Below, piece by piece: positions 47,874 to 57,448 of a DNA stretch of 64,000 nucleotides. The translations under genes were made by a program, and so were the position numbers. This DNA comes from DASZVP01 sp035546935 (lineage in GTDB: Bacteria; Patescibacteriota; Saccharimonadia; Saccharimonadales; UBA4665): positions 1 to 64,000 of the forward strand of contig DASZVP010000002.1 of assembly GCA_035546935.1 (NCBI GenBank). Direction: 5' to 3'. The notes beneath the pieces are model-generated. The model was not told the DNA's origin, ran no database searches, and worked only from the letters and a program-made list of their open reading frames with translations. Numbering within the stretch: the stretch's first letter is position 1; the number at the start of each line of letters is the position of its first letter.

Positions 47874-50144
47874 ATGCGATTAAAATTAAAACCAACCGGC
47901 AAACTCCGAAAAGTGTCGCTGATTGTCTTTCTTTCTATTGTTCTTTCACTAGAGTGGGGCAGCACACTTCAGGGCCAGAGTCCGATTAGTGCCGATGCCC
48001 TGGCTGCCGGGCACCAAAGCCATTCATTACTGAGCAAGTTTACGCTGTTTGGCGACACCGTCGACCCGAACTGCGAAAGCAGCGGTATCACCCTTAACTG
48101 GGTGTTTTGTGGCATTTATGATGGCATATCTGACAGCGCGACTTTCATACTGACACACTTAATTGAGCCGGAGCTTAAGACCGCACCACTTTGTTTAAAC
48201 GGCACAGGGCCTAACTGTAGCCCTCACGACCCCACCTATGCGATTTGGTCCAACTTCCGTGTTTATGGCGACATTTTTCTGGTAATTGCCTTGTTGGTGA
48301 TTGTTTTTGGCGAGGCAATCGGTGGCGGGGTAATCGACTCATACACTGTTAAGCGAACCTTGCCGCGTTTGCTGGCAGCTGCCATTCTTATTAACTTGTC
48401 TATTTATATTGTCGCCTTCGCATTGGACGTCGGCAATATTCTTGGCGGAGGCATAGGCAGCTTGATTACCGCGCCGCTACAGGGCGCTGGCGCCTTCACT
48501 ATCCACCCCAATGGAACAGTCGCCACCGCAGAAGTTGGAGCTCTTGGCATCATTGGTCTGGCATTTGCCGCAAAAGGCGCAGCCGGTGCTCTAACCAGTA
48601 AAGCCGGCCTGAAGGCCTTGTTTACTTTGAAGGGCGGCTCAGTCCTTATCGATGGTATTCTCATACCGGCTTTCCTGTTATTTGTGGCTATCCTAGCAAC
48701 CATTGCTGTGCGAAAAGCCATCATTTTGGCCCTGGTTTTTGTCTCGCCTGTAGCCTTCGCGCTGTACGCGCTGCCCAACACCGAGCAGTACTTTAAGCGC
48801 TGGTGGAAGCTACTCCAAGAAATGGTGCTTGTCTACCCGATTATTGTGCTGATGTTTGCGGTCAGTGATGTTTTGTCGGTAACCGTCGAGGCACCCACAG
48901 CTACCACTGGCGCAGCCAGTGCAGGAGTAAACCTGCTACTATCCTTTGTTTTCTTGATCATCCCACTGTTTATGATTCCTTTCAGCTTTAAGTTAGCTGG
49001 TGGTGTCTTGGGGCGAATTCACGACTTCGTCGACAATGGCCGCCAAAAAGCACACAGCTGGAACGAAGGCCGCCGCGAACGCGGCAAAGCCAAGTGGAAA
49101 GCAGCCGACGTCCAGACCCGCTCCGACCGCTATGCCGCAATGCAAAAGTACGCCTCCACTAAAGGCAAGCCTTTCAGAGGACTTGTAGGCGGTATGGCAG
49201 GTTTTTACGGCGGCTACAATATTGAGGCTGAAGCCTCCAAAATTCGCGCCGATACCGCCAAAGAGGTAAACGACCAGATTGCTACTGGTAAAGATGACGA
49301 AATTCGCGGCCTATTGATTGATAAAAAGACCGCTGAACGCAAAGTGGAGAACGGCAAAGTACAGTACCGCAGTCTTGGCGGTCAATGGGTTGATGAAGCG
49401 GCCGTCGATGCTGGTCAAGCTCGTTGGGGTCACGATACTTTTGCTATGCAAGCTGCTCTGTCTTACGAAATGCGTAAAGCCGACTCTGAAGAAGATGTTG
49501 CGCGTATTCGTAGCAACTTTGGCAATACCGCAAAAGCCCTTGGTGTAAGCAGGACAGCAGCTCAAGGGATGTGGATTGGTGCCGCTTTTGAAAACCAGAA
49601 CCAGCACTTAGAATTCAAATACCGTGACTGGGAAACTGGCCAAATGAGTGCCGATAATGCTCGGAAGTTTGCTTCAGAAGCATACGAGAAGAAGGGCAGC
49701 TACCAAATGGCCCAGATGCATGCCAGCACTATCGAAAGCTTAAGCACGGCTTATGATGTAGCTGAACGAGCGGGCGACACTGAAACCATGGACAAAATTG
49801 CAGCTGTCGCCGAAACCTTTATGACACGTTACGGTGGTGCCGCAGGTGGTGCTGGGGCACCTGACGATCCTGCTCAGCAAGCGGTTGCAGCACAACAAGC
49901 CCAACAGGCAGCTGCTTGGGCCGCCACCATGGGCGCCACACCTGTTGGCACCGGAGCTCCTGGTGCGGCTGGTGGACCAGTTCCACAAGCTGAGCCTGTG
50001 GTGCAGACAAACACACCTGGCGCAGGCCACGTGGCAGAGAAAGTACGCCAGCTAGCAGTCAAAACCGGTGTTTACCGACCGCTTAGTCGACCTACTGATA
50101 TTGGCCCCGAAGATTCGGGACCAACTATTGATCGCCAAAACTAA
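47874..50144 (+). CDS. VirB6/TrbL-like T4SS polytopic membrane protein
   Basis: 756 residues from the ATG at 47874 (a GTG at 47856 is an alternative). A signal helix is followed by six or more membrane helices in residues 120-390, including the RKAIILALVFVSPVAFALYALPNTEQYFKRWWKLLQEMVLVYPIIVLMFAVSD block typical of VirB6/TrbL channel subunits in CPR. The C-terminal half is a long cytoplasmic, charged region (400-640) with a Gly/Ala/Pro/Gln-rich tail. Probably the inner-membrane channel of the secretion system. A GCCGAA/TTCGGC hairpin (47831-47848) precedes it. Divergent from the pilin operon. Confidence 0.8.
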   Translation: MRLKLKPTGKLRKVSLIVFLSIVLSLEWGSTLQGQSPISADALAAGHQSHSLLSKFTLFGDTVDPNCESSGITLNWVFCGIYDGISDSATFILTHLIEPELKTAPLCLNGTGPNCSPHDPTYAIWSNFRVYGDIFLVIALLVIVFGEAIGGGVIDSYTVKRTLPRLLAAAILINLSIYIVAFALDVGNILGGGIGSLITAPLQGAGAFTIHPNGTVATAEVGALGIIGLAFAAKGAAGALTSKAGLKALFTLKGGSVLIDGILIPAFLLFVAILATIAVRKAIILALVFVSPVAFALYALPNTEQYFKRWWKLLQEMVLVYPIIVLMFAVSDVLSVTVEAPTATTGAASAGVNLLLSFVFLIIPLFMIPFSFKLAGGVLGRIHDFVDNGRQKAHSWNEGRRERGKAKWKAADVQTRSDRYAAMQKYASTKGKPFRGLVGGMAGFYGGYNIEAEASKIRADTAKEVNDQIATGKDDEIRGLLIDKKTAERKVENGKVQYRSLGGQWVDEAAVDAGQARWGHDTFAMQAALSYEMRKADSEEDVARIRSNFGNTAKALGVSRTAAQGMWIGAAFENQNQHLEFKYRDWETGQMSADNARKFASEAYEKKGSYQMAQMHASTIESLSTAYDVAERAGDTETMDKIAAVAETFMTRYGGAAGGAGAPDDPAQQAVAAQQAQQAAAWAATMGATPVGTGAPGAAGGPVPQAEPVVQTNTPGAGHVAEKVRQLAVKTGVYRPLSRPTDIGPEDSGPTIDRQN

Positions 50145-50746
50145 TTTGGTGGCATGCCGAGTAACAGACGCCCGTTAGCTCGGGCTTGGCGCTCTAGATT
50201 TTCGACATTAATAGCCAGGTTGATGGTCTTTTGATCTATGCCATAAAGACCGTTTTCAAACGGAATGTCAGGATGCTCGCCACTAAATATTTCTGAACGT
50301 GAACCTTGAGTTGTGGCATACCCAGCCGCTTTCAGAAAGTCTGGGTGAATTGGGTAGGCGCTCAGGTCTACTGTCCCGAGGTCGACAGCTTTACCATCAT
50401 CCTCTACGGCTTGAGTCATACGAATAGTGCCATCTTCCAGTAAACAGATGGTGCGCTCGCCCTTTTCATGAGTTTTAACACTTGAGATCGTCCAACCCTT
50501 ACCTACTGAACTAATCTTTTTTCTTACACCATTTTTATCAACCTTGTCGACAGTTATAACCTCAAGGTCTGTGGCAACGTTTCTGCTTGCTAATACAGTG
50601 CGTAGATCAGAAAGGGCAACACCCAGCTCAGCAGCTAATTCCATTACTGCCGCTCGAGCCTCAGCGTCCCGTGTACGCACTTCGTCGCGCCATTCTTGGC
50701 GGCGTGTGCGAGGATTTGGCCGGTTAAAGAATGCTGGTGTTGTCAT
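50141..50746 (-). CDS. Hypothetical protein inserted on the opposite strand in the T4SS locus
   Basis: 201 residues, soluble, not recognised. An Arg/Glu-rich helical N-terminus (1-55) is followed by a beta-containing domain (KKISSVGKGWTISSVKTHEKGERTICLLEDGTIRMTQ...) and an acidic C-terminus. It has its own promoter TTGACA-N17-TAATGT (50756-50784), nine bases before the ATG, and its stop overlaps that of virB6-like by four bases. It runs against the transcription of the secretion genes, so it may be a regulator or an insertion. Confidence 0.6.
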   Translation of the reverse strand: MTTPAFFNRPNPRTRRQEWRDEVRTRDAEARAAVMELAAELGVALSDLRTVLASRNVATDLEVITVDKVDKNGVRKKISSVGKGWTISSVKTHEKGERTICLLEDGTIRMTQAVEDDGKAVDLGTVDLSAYPIHPDFLKAAGYATTQGSRSEIFSGEHPDIPFENGLYGIDQKTINLAINVENLERQARANGRLLLGMPPN

Positions 50747-50755
50747 AACTCTTAT

Positions 50756-50784
50756 ACATTAGCATAATAGGTTAAAAATGTCAA
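50756..50784 (-). promoter_or_regulatory. Promoter of the 50141-50746 gene
   Basis: On minus: consensus TTGACA (50779-50784), a 17-base spacer and TAATGT (50756-50761). Confidence 0.6.
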
Positions 50785-50829
50785 TCTAGACAGGGGTATT
50801 GGAGGGTGAATTTGCTATACTTATGCTTA

Positions 50830-51792
50830 ATGGCAACTTATAAAGTGATTCAGGATATTGAGGCCGAGGACCACATCCTTGGGCCTCTGACGCTGCGCCA
50901 GTTTATATATGGGCTTATCTGTGCGTTTTGTTTATACCTTTGCTTTATCGGTTTCAGCAAACGGGTCTATCCGCTGCTGATTATTTTCTTCCCGCCGGCT
51001 CTGTTAACCGGCTTTTTCGCTTTTCCGTTTCGGCAGGATCAGCCGACGGAGATTTGGGCACTGGCTAAAGTGCGCTTTATGTTCAAGCCGCGACGACGGG
51101 TTTGGAGCCAAAGCGGCATTAAAGAGCTGGTAACTATTACGGTGCCTAAAAAGTTCGAGCCGCAGCTTACCAAAAACATGGACCAAGAACAGGTGCAAAG
51201 CCGCCTGAAAGCTTTGGCGTCCACCATCGACAGTCGTGGTTGGGCAATTAAGAATGTTGACTCTAATATGTACAGCCAGCCTTCGGACAGATTGGTAACA
51301 CCTGATACCATACACCGTGAGGTGCCAGAATTGGATATTCGGGCATCGGACGACATTTTCGATTCACAGAGCAGTCCGCTCAGCGCCCACTTTGAGCAAA
51401 TGATTGGCGCAACTACAGAGAATCGGCGGCAGCAACTGACTGCCACTTTGACCGGGCAACCAGCGCCCAGCAATTTACCGGCCCCAAGTATGGATAAAGA
51501 TCGCAGCTGGTTTATGAACCCTGTGGCTCCAAGTGTGGCTCCGGCGCCTACCGCTAACAGCCATATGCGTACCTTGCAGCCCTTGAGCGACGGTCAGCAG
51601 ACAGCATTACCTGCGACGACTATTCCGCAGCCGCCATCATCCGCCTCAGTCGCTAGTCCGGCCACGCCCGATCCTGCTATACTTAATCTGGCAGGCAACA
51701 ATGACCTAAATGTAGCCACACTGGCTCGCGAGGCACAAAAAGCTAAGCAGGGTGATGGCGCGGACGGTGAAGTTGTCATTTCGCTCCATTAG
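50830..51792 (+). CDS. PrgI-family T4SS membrane protein
   Basis: 320 residues from the ATG at 50830. The N-terminal YKVIQDIEAEDHILGPLTLRQFIYGLIC with two membrane helices (FIYGLICAFCLYLCFIGF and YPLLIIFFPPALLTGFFAF) is the PrgI family signature; PrgI is a VirB3-like partner of VirB4. Residues 90-320 are a long Pro/Ala/Ser/Gln-rich cytoplasmic tail. TATACT (50816-50821) lies eight bases before the ATG, and the only SD-like bases are too far upstream, so it is probably leaderless. Confidence 0.82.
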   Translation: MATYKVIQDIEAEDHILGPLTLRQFIYGLICAFCLYLCFIGFSKRVYPLLIIFFPPALLTGFFAFPFRQDQPTEIWALAKVRFMFKPRRRVWSQSGIKELVTITVPKKFEPQLTKNMDQEQVQSRLKALASTIDSRGWAIKNVDSNMYSQPSDRLVTPDTIHREVPELDIRASDDIFDSQSSPLSAHFEQMIGATTENRRQQLTATLTGQPAPSNLPAPSMDKDRSWFMNPVAPSVAPAPTANSHMRTLQPLSDGQQTALPATTIPQPPSSASVASPATPDPAILNLAGNNDLNVATLAREAQKAKQGDGADGEVVISLH

Positions 51793-51840
51793 TTCGTCAT
51801 TAACAGATTGGCGAACAAATAAAGGTGGGACAGTAAAAAC

Positions 51841-52689
51841 ATGAATCCTCAAGCACCAAGACCGGTCGATCCCTTGTCTCAAGGCGCCGCACCGGCTCCT
51901 CAGCCCGTGGCTCCCGGAGTTCCGGGCGCTGCTCCTGTACCGGTAGCTCCAGGTTTTCAGTCCAACCCCAACAGCACACAAAACACTCTGCAAATCGCGG
52001 AAGTCCGTGATGGAGTTGTTATTATGAACGACGGCTCGTACCGCTCAGTAATTATGGTCAAAAGCATAAACTTTGATCTGATGAGTGGTGCTGAGCAGGA
52101 AGCTGTGGAATATAGCTATCAGGGTTTCCTAAACTCCTTGTATTTCCCGGTGCAGATATTCGTGCGCTCTTCGAAAGTCGATCTGAAGCCTTATATTGAA
52201 AAGCTGGAGAAGATCCGCACCGAACATGAAAACATGCTGCTGGCCGTACTGATGGACGACTACATCGGCTACATCGATTACCTCAGCCAACGCACCAACA
52301 TTATGGACAAAAAGTTTTATGTGGTGGTGCCGTTTTTCCCTGTTGTTGACGTCCAAAAAGCTCTGACTCAAAGCAAGAACTTCTTCAGCGGTTTGGGCGA
52401 GATTTTCAGCAAAAAAGAGCAGCATGTGACAATTAACGAAGCCGATTTAGAGGCTGCCAAAACTGAACTGCGCAACCGCGTGCAAGCCGTGCTGGCCGGT
52501 CTGCAACAGTGCGGCATTCAAGGTTTGCCGCTGGATACACAGGAACTAATTGAGCTTTACTACGACAGCTATAACCCAGATACCGCCACCCGCCAGTCGC
52601 TGAAGAGCTTCCCAGACTTGTCGGCTGATGTCATTAGCAAAGGTGAGGGTTCGGCGCCGCAAGCTCACTTGCAAAGGGAGATGCAGTAA
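51841..52689 (+). CDS. TraC-like / VirB4 N-terminal-domain-like T4SS protein
   Basis: 282 residues. A Pro/Ala/Gly-rich N-terminal 45 residues is followed by a domain (DGVVIMNDGSYRSVIMVKSINFDLMSGAEQEAVEYSYQGFLNSL...FPVQIFVRS) that matches the TraC-like/VirB4 N-terminal region found as a separate gene in many Patescibacteria. There is no Walker motif, so it probably scaffolds the ATPase. It overlaps the VirB4 start (TAATG). AAAGGTGGG precedes the ATG. Confidence 0.78.
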   Translation: MNPQAPRPVDPLSQGAAPAPQPVAPGVPGAAPVPVAPGFQSNPNSTQNTLQIAEVRDGVVIMNDGSYRSVIMVKSINFDLMSGAEQEAVEYSYQGFLNSLYFPVQIFVRSSKVDLKPYIEKLEKIRTEHENMLLAVLMDDYIGYIDYLSQRTNIMDKKFYVVVPFFPVVDVQKALTQSKNFFSGLGEIFSKKEQHVTINEADLEAAKTELRNRVQAVLAGLQQCGIQGLPLDTQELIELYYDSYNPDTATRQSLKSFPDLSADVISKGEGSAPQAHLQREMQ

Positions 52690-54638
52690 TGGCTTTTGGC
52701 GGCAAAAAAAACCAAACTCCGACAGACCCCGTGGCAATCGCTCAGATGCAGCAAGCCCGCGAGCAGCAAGAGGTGCAGCTGGCCTTTCAAAAAGGTATTA
52801 CGGCGCTGCGCGACTTTATTTCGCCGAGCTCCATCGAACTTTTTAATACGCACTTCCAGCTGGGCACGCGTTACGCTCGCACTTATTATGTCTACGGCTA
52901 CCCGCGCCAGGTTTACACCGGTTGGTTGAGCGGCTTGGTTAATGTCGATGAAGTTATCGACATCAGCATGTTTATTTATCCGGTAGAGAGCCAGGTGGTG
53001 CTGGAAAACTTGCGTAAAAAGGTGACACAGCTGGAAGCTGGCATTCAGATCGATAATGAAAAGGGCCGTGTGCGCGACCCGGGTAAGCAGGCCGCGATTT
53101 TGGACGCCGAAGAAATGCGTGACAAGCTGCAGGTAGGCGAAGAGCGTTTCTTCCGCTTTGGCCTGTACTTTACGCTGTACGCTGGCTCGATGGACGAGCT
53201 GGAATTTGTTTCACACAAGGTGGAGTCAATGCTCGGCCAGCAGCTGGTTTACTCCAAGGCGGCCACCTCGCAGCAAGAGCAGGGCCTGAACAGTACGATT
53301 CCGCAGCTTACCGACCAGTTGCAGATTCGCCGCAACATGAACACCGGCGCCTTGTCGACTAGTTTCCCCTTTACCAGCGCTGACCTGACCCAGGACAATG
53401 GCATTTTGTATGGCATCAACATGCACAACTCCGGCTTGGTGATTTTTGACCGTTTCTCTCTGGAAAACAGCAACTCAGTGGTCTTCGCTAAGTCTGGTGC
53501 CGGTAAGTCATTTGCAGTCAAACTGGAAGCGCTACGCAGTATGATGTTCGGCACCGAAATCTTTATTATCGACCCAGAAAATGAGTATCAGCGAATGTGC
53601 GACGCCGTTGGTGGTGCTTATGTACGCCTCAGTCTTAACTCCACCACACGCATTAACCCCTTTGATTTGCCCAAGGTGGTCGATGCTGAAGAAGCCGACA
53701 ACGCCCTGCGCTCCAACCTGATCACCTTGCACGGTCTGCTGCGGCTGATGATGGGTGGCGCTCAAGCTCAAATGTTGGGCGGTAATGCCGCCATTATGCC
53801 TGCTTTGTCGCCATCTGAGGAGGCCGATCTGGATGCGGCCCTGATTGAAACCTACGCCAAGGCCGGCATCACCAACGACCCACTGACCCATACAGCCATT
53901 CCGCCGACAATTGCTGATTTGTATGATACTTTGCTGCACATGGGCGGCAGTGGACCGCAGCTGGCCCAGCGCCTGCGCAAATACACCAGCGGAACTTTCG
54001 CCGGCATCTTCAGCCAGCAAAGCAACATCGACATTAACAACCCGTTGGTTGTCTTCAATGTCCGTGACCTGGAAGACGAGCTGCGCCCGGTCGCTATGTA
54101 TATTGTGCTAAATTACATCTGGAATAAGACAAAAACCGACCAACGACGGCGCATCCTGTTAATCGATGAGGCCTGGCAGCTAATGAAATACGAAGATTCA
54201 GCCAACTTTATGTTCTCGCTGGCCAAGCGTGCTCGCAAGTACAATTTGGGCATTACCACTATTTCCCAGGACGTCGAAGATTTTATGGGCTCCCGCATGG
54301 GCCGGGCAATTGTGGCGAACGCCTCGATGCAATTGCTTCTCAAACAATCACCATCCGCCGTTGACATCTTGGCTGATGTGTTCAAATTGACAAGTGAAGA
54401 AAAGAAACGTTTGAGTCAGTTCCCGGTTGGCCAGGGTCTATTCTTTGCCGGTCAAAACCACGTGCATGTTCAGGTTGTGGCCAGCCCGACCGAAGAAGGA
54501 TTGGTTAGCAGCTCGCCGGCTCAAGCCGCGCCAAATGGTCCGCCAGGCATAACTGGCGAGATTAATCAGAGCCAGGGCACCATCGATCTTGGCAACCGTT
54601 TGAGCCCGGGCAGCACCGGACTTGTCGGCGGTATGTAA
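52689..54638 (+). CDS. virB4: VirB4-like T4SS ATPase
   Basis: 649-residue ATPase that powers pilus assembly and secretion. Walker A is K268-S-G-A-G-K273-S, and Walker B is ILLIDEAW (489-496) with D493/E494. The N-terminal region lines up with the VirB4 N-domain, and the C-terminal end is a Pro/Gly-rich tail. It is the core energising component of the locus. The start is coupled to the upstream TraC-like gene by TAATG. No VirD4 coupling protein or relaxase is visible in the window. Confidence 0.92.
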   Translation: MAFGGKKNQTPTDPVAIAQMQQAREQQEVQLAFQKGITALRDFISPSSIELFNTHFQLGTRYARTYYVYGYPRQVYTGWLSGLVNVDEVIDISMFIYPVESQVVLENLRKKVTQLEAGIQIDNEKGRVRDPGKQAAILDAEEMRDKLQVGEERFFRFGLYFTLYAGSMDELEFVSHKVESMLGQQLVYSKAATSQQEQGLNSTIPQLTDQLQIRRNMNTGALSTSFPFTSADLTQDNGILYGINMHNSGLVIFDRFSLENSNSVVFAKSGAGKSFAVKLEALRSMMFGTEIFIIDPENEYQRMCDAVGGAYVRLSLNSTTRINPFDLPKVVDAEEADNALRSNLITLHGLLRLMMGGAQAQMLGGNAAIMPALSPSEEADLDAALIETYAKAGITNDPLTHTAIPPTIADLYDTLLHMGGSGPQLAQRLRKYTSGTFAGIFSQQSNIDINNPLVVFNVRDLEDELRPVAMYIVLNYIWNKTKTDQRRRILLIDEAWQLMKYEDSANFMFSLAKRARKYNLGITTISQDVEDFMGSRMGRAIVANASMQLLLKQSPSAVDILADVFKLTSEEKKRLSQFPVGQGLFFAGQNHVHVQVVASPTEEGLVSSSPAQAAPNGPPGITGEINQSQGTIDLGNRLSPGSTGLVGGM

Positions 54639-54706
54639 AACAGCTTTTTTCTCAGGTTGACGGGGTATAATAAAGGCATTAGAGGAATTGGCAGGAAAAA
54701 CTAAAA

Positions 54707-57448
54707 ATGGCCGTTTACGACCCGGAGCCAGAGGATAGCAACAAACCTGGTTTTTATAACCCGCACGACGGTTCGATTCAAAATGGTTTGGGCTCTAATG
54801 GCAGTTATCGTGAAAAGTACTTAAGCCGGGTTCGTGATCAAGAAGATAACCCCGACGACTCCAGCCAGGGCGATGATTCAAGCACTTCAGATGAGTCGGA
54901 CAGAGTTAACCAAATCTCTGGCGACTCAAGTGGTCATGCTAATAGGGGCAGAAAGAGCACAAGCGACGACCGAAACTCTAATAATGACGATGGCGGCAGT
55001 TTCAAGCGAGGTGGCAAAGCTGGCGCCGGTAAAACCGGTACAGACGGAGTTAAAGGCGCTGATGGTGGCGGCGCAGCCGGAACAGCCGGCCTGTTCAGGG
55101 CTGCCGATCCCATGGGGGGCCTGGGCAAAGCTGTGCAATTTTTGGGCAAGAACAAGGGTAAGGCTGGCGCAGCCGGCGGCGGCTTAACAGCTTTGATTTT
55201 GTTGCTGGTCATGGGTTTTGGTGCGGTGGCATCTTTTGAACTGGAAACAATAGCTAAAGATATTTCTAAAGACGTTAGTAAAATTGAGCAGGCCGCAGAA
55301 AGAAACTCTTCTAAAAGACTTATCAAAAAGATTAAAAAGCGTCTCGAGAAGAAGGCTACTGCCAACGAGGCCGAGAAGGCCGCCATGGCCGCCGAGGATA
55401 GCGCCGGCAGATTAGCCAGCGAAATGGACAAATTCAATTTTACTGACTCAGAGGTGAAGGCAAGGTTAGCTGCACGTGGTATCCACGTTAAAACCAATGC
55501 TGCGGGTGAGTTTACTGGTTTTGAAGACGCCGCCGGTAACGATATCACCAAACAAATAGGCGAGGATAACGCTTTTACCGATGCTTTTAATGAGGCCTTG
55601 CCTGAAGCCGATGTCATGCAGCTGAAACCGTTCCAGGCCATAGAAACCGAACATGCCGGCAGTACTTTTGATGGCATACCTGAAGATACGCCACCAGAAG
55701 AAACTCAAAAGACCATTGAAGATAAAATAATGAATGGCGCCAGCGAATCAGACATAATCAGTGCCGAGGCGGGTGATGAAAGTGACGACGGTCAGGTCGA
55801 TGAAAACAATCCTGATGAAGCCAAACAGGCCAGCGATTTTGATGAAATAAAAAAACAAGGTGGCGAGCTTGGCGACGCATTGGAAGCCACTCAAGAAAGC
55901 TTGGCAAAGGGTGAGTCGGGCGCCAGTGCGCTGAGTAAGGGCGTTAAATCATTCAAGCTTGGTAACCCGATATTGGCCAGCCAGCTGGCAACAATGGCCT
56001 GCGGCTTTAAAAAGGATGTTGACGAGGTCTCCAAGGCCCGTATTCCGTTGATTATGCATCTGTTAACACGGCATTTTACATTAGTGATGAGTTTGGCTGG
56101 ACAATTGGTCACCGGCCACCTCAAAGGCGCTACTGTGGCTAAGGTTATGTCCGTGTGGAATGGCGACCAGAGCGTGAAGCCAACCAAGGACGACCCCAAC
56201 CCTGAGGCGGCAATGCCGTTCAGTAAGTCAGCTGCCTGGCAACGCATTACCGGTGGCACCATTGACGACAATCCCAAGAGTCCCGGCTTCACGCCCGATA
56301 TTGCCAAGTCGGCTTTGCCGTCCAAAAATACTGGCACTAAGATTGTTGAGGAAATTGATAAGGTGTTCAGTAAGATTAAGGGTGCAAACCTTTCCTGTAA
56401 GGTTCTGACCAGCAAGTTTGGTTTTATTGTTCAGACTGTGGTCGGTATTGGTCAGCTGTTCGCGGATCTTGGCTCGCTGGGTGCTTCTCAGGTAGCTATT
56501 ACCGCTGGAATTGTAGCTACTCAGCAGCTGATAGAACACGTGGTGCTGCCTGACATTATCAAGTATTTCACACCGGTCGGTATTTATGGTGGTGAAGATT
56601 CAGTACAACAACTTAACAACACACATGCTGGCGGCGTGATTGCCGAAAGCGACTTTGCGCGCAGCAACGGCGGCGAACCACTGACAACCAGCAAGGCAAA
56701 CGAGATAACCAGGTCCCAAAACGCACATCTCGCTATGGTAGAAAGCCGGAAACCCTGGACAGAACGCACCTTTAGCCTTGATGATCCCGGCTCTCTGGTT
56801 AGTCGCATGGCCCTGTACTTACCCGTTAACACTCACCAAATGGTTGGTGATGTAGCCAGTTTCTTTGCTACACTGCCGCAAACTTTAGGACATGTTTTCA
56901 GCAATCTAATTACGCCGCATATTGGCGCATTAACAGATAACGACCAGAGTGCGGGTGCGGCTTACGATATTACAGAATATGGCTTTACTGAAGCCGATGC
57001 CAATAAATATGATGTCTTGGAAAATGAAAAATATCTTAACACAACGGTTACTTACAACGGCAACAGCGCCACTCGTTTAGAAATGGCTGGCGATCCCAAC
57101 AACTTTTTAGATGGTGTAATTGATTCCAGCGATACCGATTTGCTGCACTGCTATTTGCAGAGCTACACACAAGAAGATTCCAACGGCCAGATGTTGGTAA
57201 ATGATGACGGCAGCGACAAAATATGCGGTTCGTTGGGCAATTACGATCTGGGCCGTCATGCACCGCAACCAATGACTGACACCAATGTGGCAATATCTTA
57301 TTGCGAATACCTGGAAGGCTCTTCATCGCCGTCTGGTGATTGCCTGGATGCTGTAATCCCACAACTGCACGACGACATCGGTCACTTCCGACAATACATC
57401 TTGGACTCACACGTTATGCACGCTTACACGCTGTTGGTGGGCTCATGA
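54707..57448 (+). CDS. Large membrane-anchored T4SS-locus protein, unknown
   Basis: 913 residues, not recognised. A highly charged, Ser/Asp/Gly-rich disordered N-terminus (1-150) is followed by a membrane helix (LTALILLLVMGFGAVASF, about 163-180), a coiled-coil/Lys-rich region (190-260), an acidic region (290-410), then hydrophobic helices (near 450, 570-620) and an Asp/Asn/Cys-containing C-terminal domain. TATAAT near 54666 and AGGA before the ATG. Its position between virB4 and the wall hydrolase makes a structural role in the T4SS likely. The stop overlaps the hydrolase start (ATGA). Confidence 0.7.
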   Translation: MAVYDPEPEDSNKPGFYNPHDGSIQNGLGSNGSYREKYLSRVRDQEDNPDDSSQGDDSSTSDESDRVNQISGDSSGHANRGRKSTSDDRNSNNDDGGSFKRGGKAGAGKTGTDGVKGADGGGAAGTAGLFRAADPMGGLGKAVQFLGKNKGKAGAAGGGLTALILLLVMGFGAVASFELETIAKDISKDVSKIEQAAERNSSKRLIKKIKKRLEKKATANEAEKAAMAAEDSAGRLASEMDKFNFTDSEVKARLAARGIHVKTNAAGEFTGFEDAAGNDITKQIGEDNAFTDAFNEALPEADVMQLKPFQAIETEHAGSTFDGIPEDTPPEETQKTIEDKIMNGASESDIISAEAGDESDDGQVDENNPDEAKQASDFDEIKKQGGELGDALEATQESLAKGESGASALSKGVKSFKLGNPILASQLATMACGFKKDVDEVSKARIPLIMHLLTRHFTLVMSLAGQLVTGHLKGATVAKVMSVWNGDQSVKPTKDDPNPEAAMPFSKSAAWQRITGGTIDDNPKSPGFTPDIAKSALPSKNTGTKIVEEIDKVFSKIKGANLSCKVLTSKFGFIVQTVVGIGQLFADLGSLGASQVAITAGIVATQQLIEHVVLPDIIKYFTPVGIYGGEDSVQQLNNTHAGGVIAESDFARSNGGEPLTTSKANEITRSQNAHLAMVESRKPWTERTFSLDDPGSLVSRMALYLPVNTHQMVGDVASFFATLPQTLGHVFSNLITPHIGALTDNDQSAGAAYDITEYGFTEADANKYDVLENEKYLNTTVTYNGNSATRLEMAGDPNNFLDGVIDSSDTDLLHCYLQSYTQEDSNGQMLVNDDGSDKICGSLGNYDLGRHAPQPMTDTNVAISYCEYLEGSSSPSGDCLDAVIPQLHDDIGHFRQYILDSHVMHAYTLLVGS

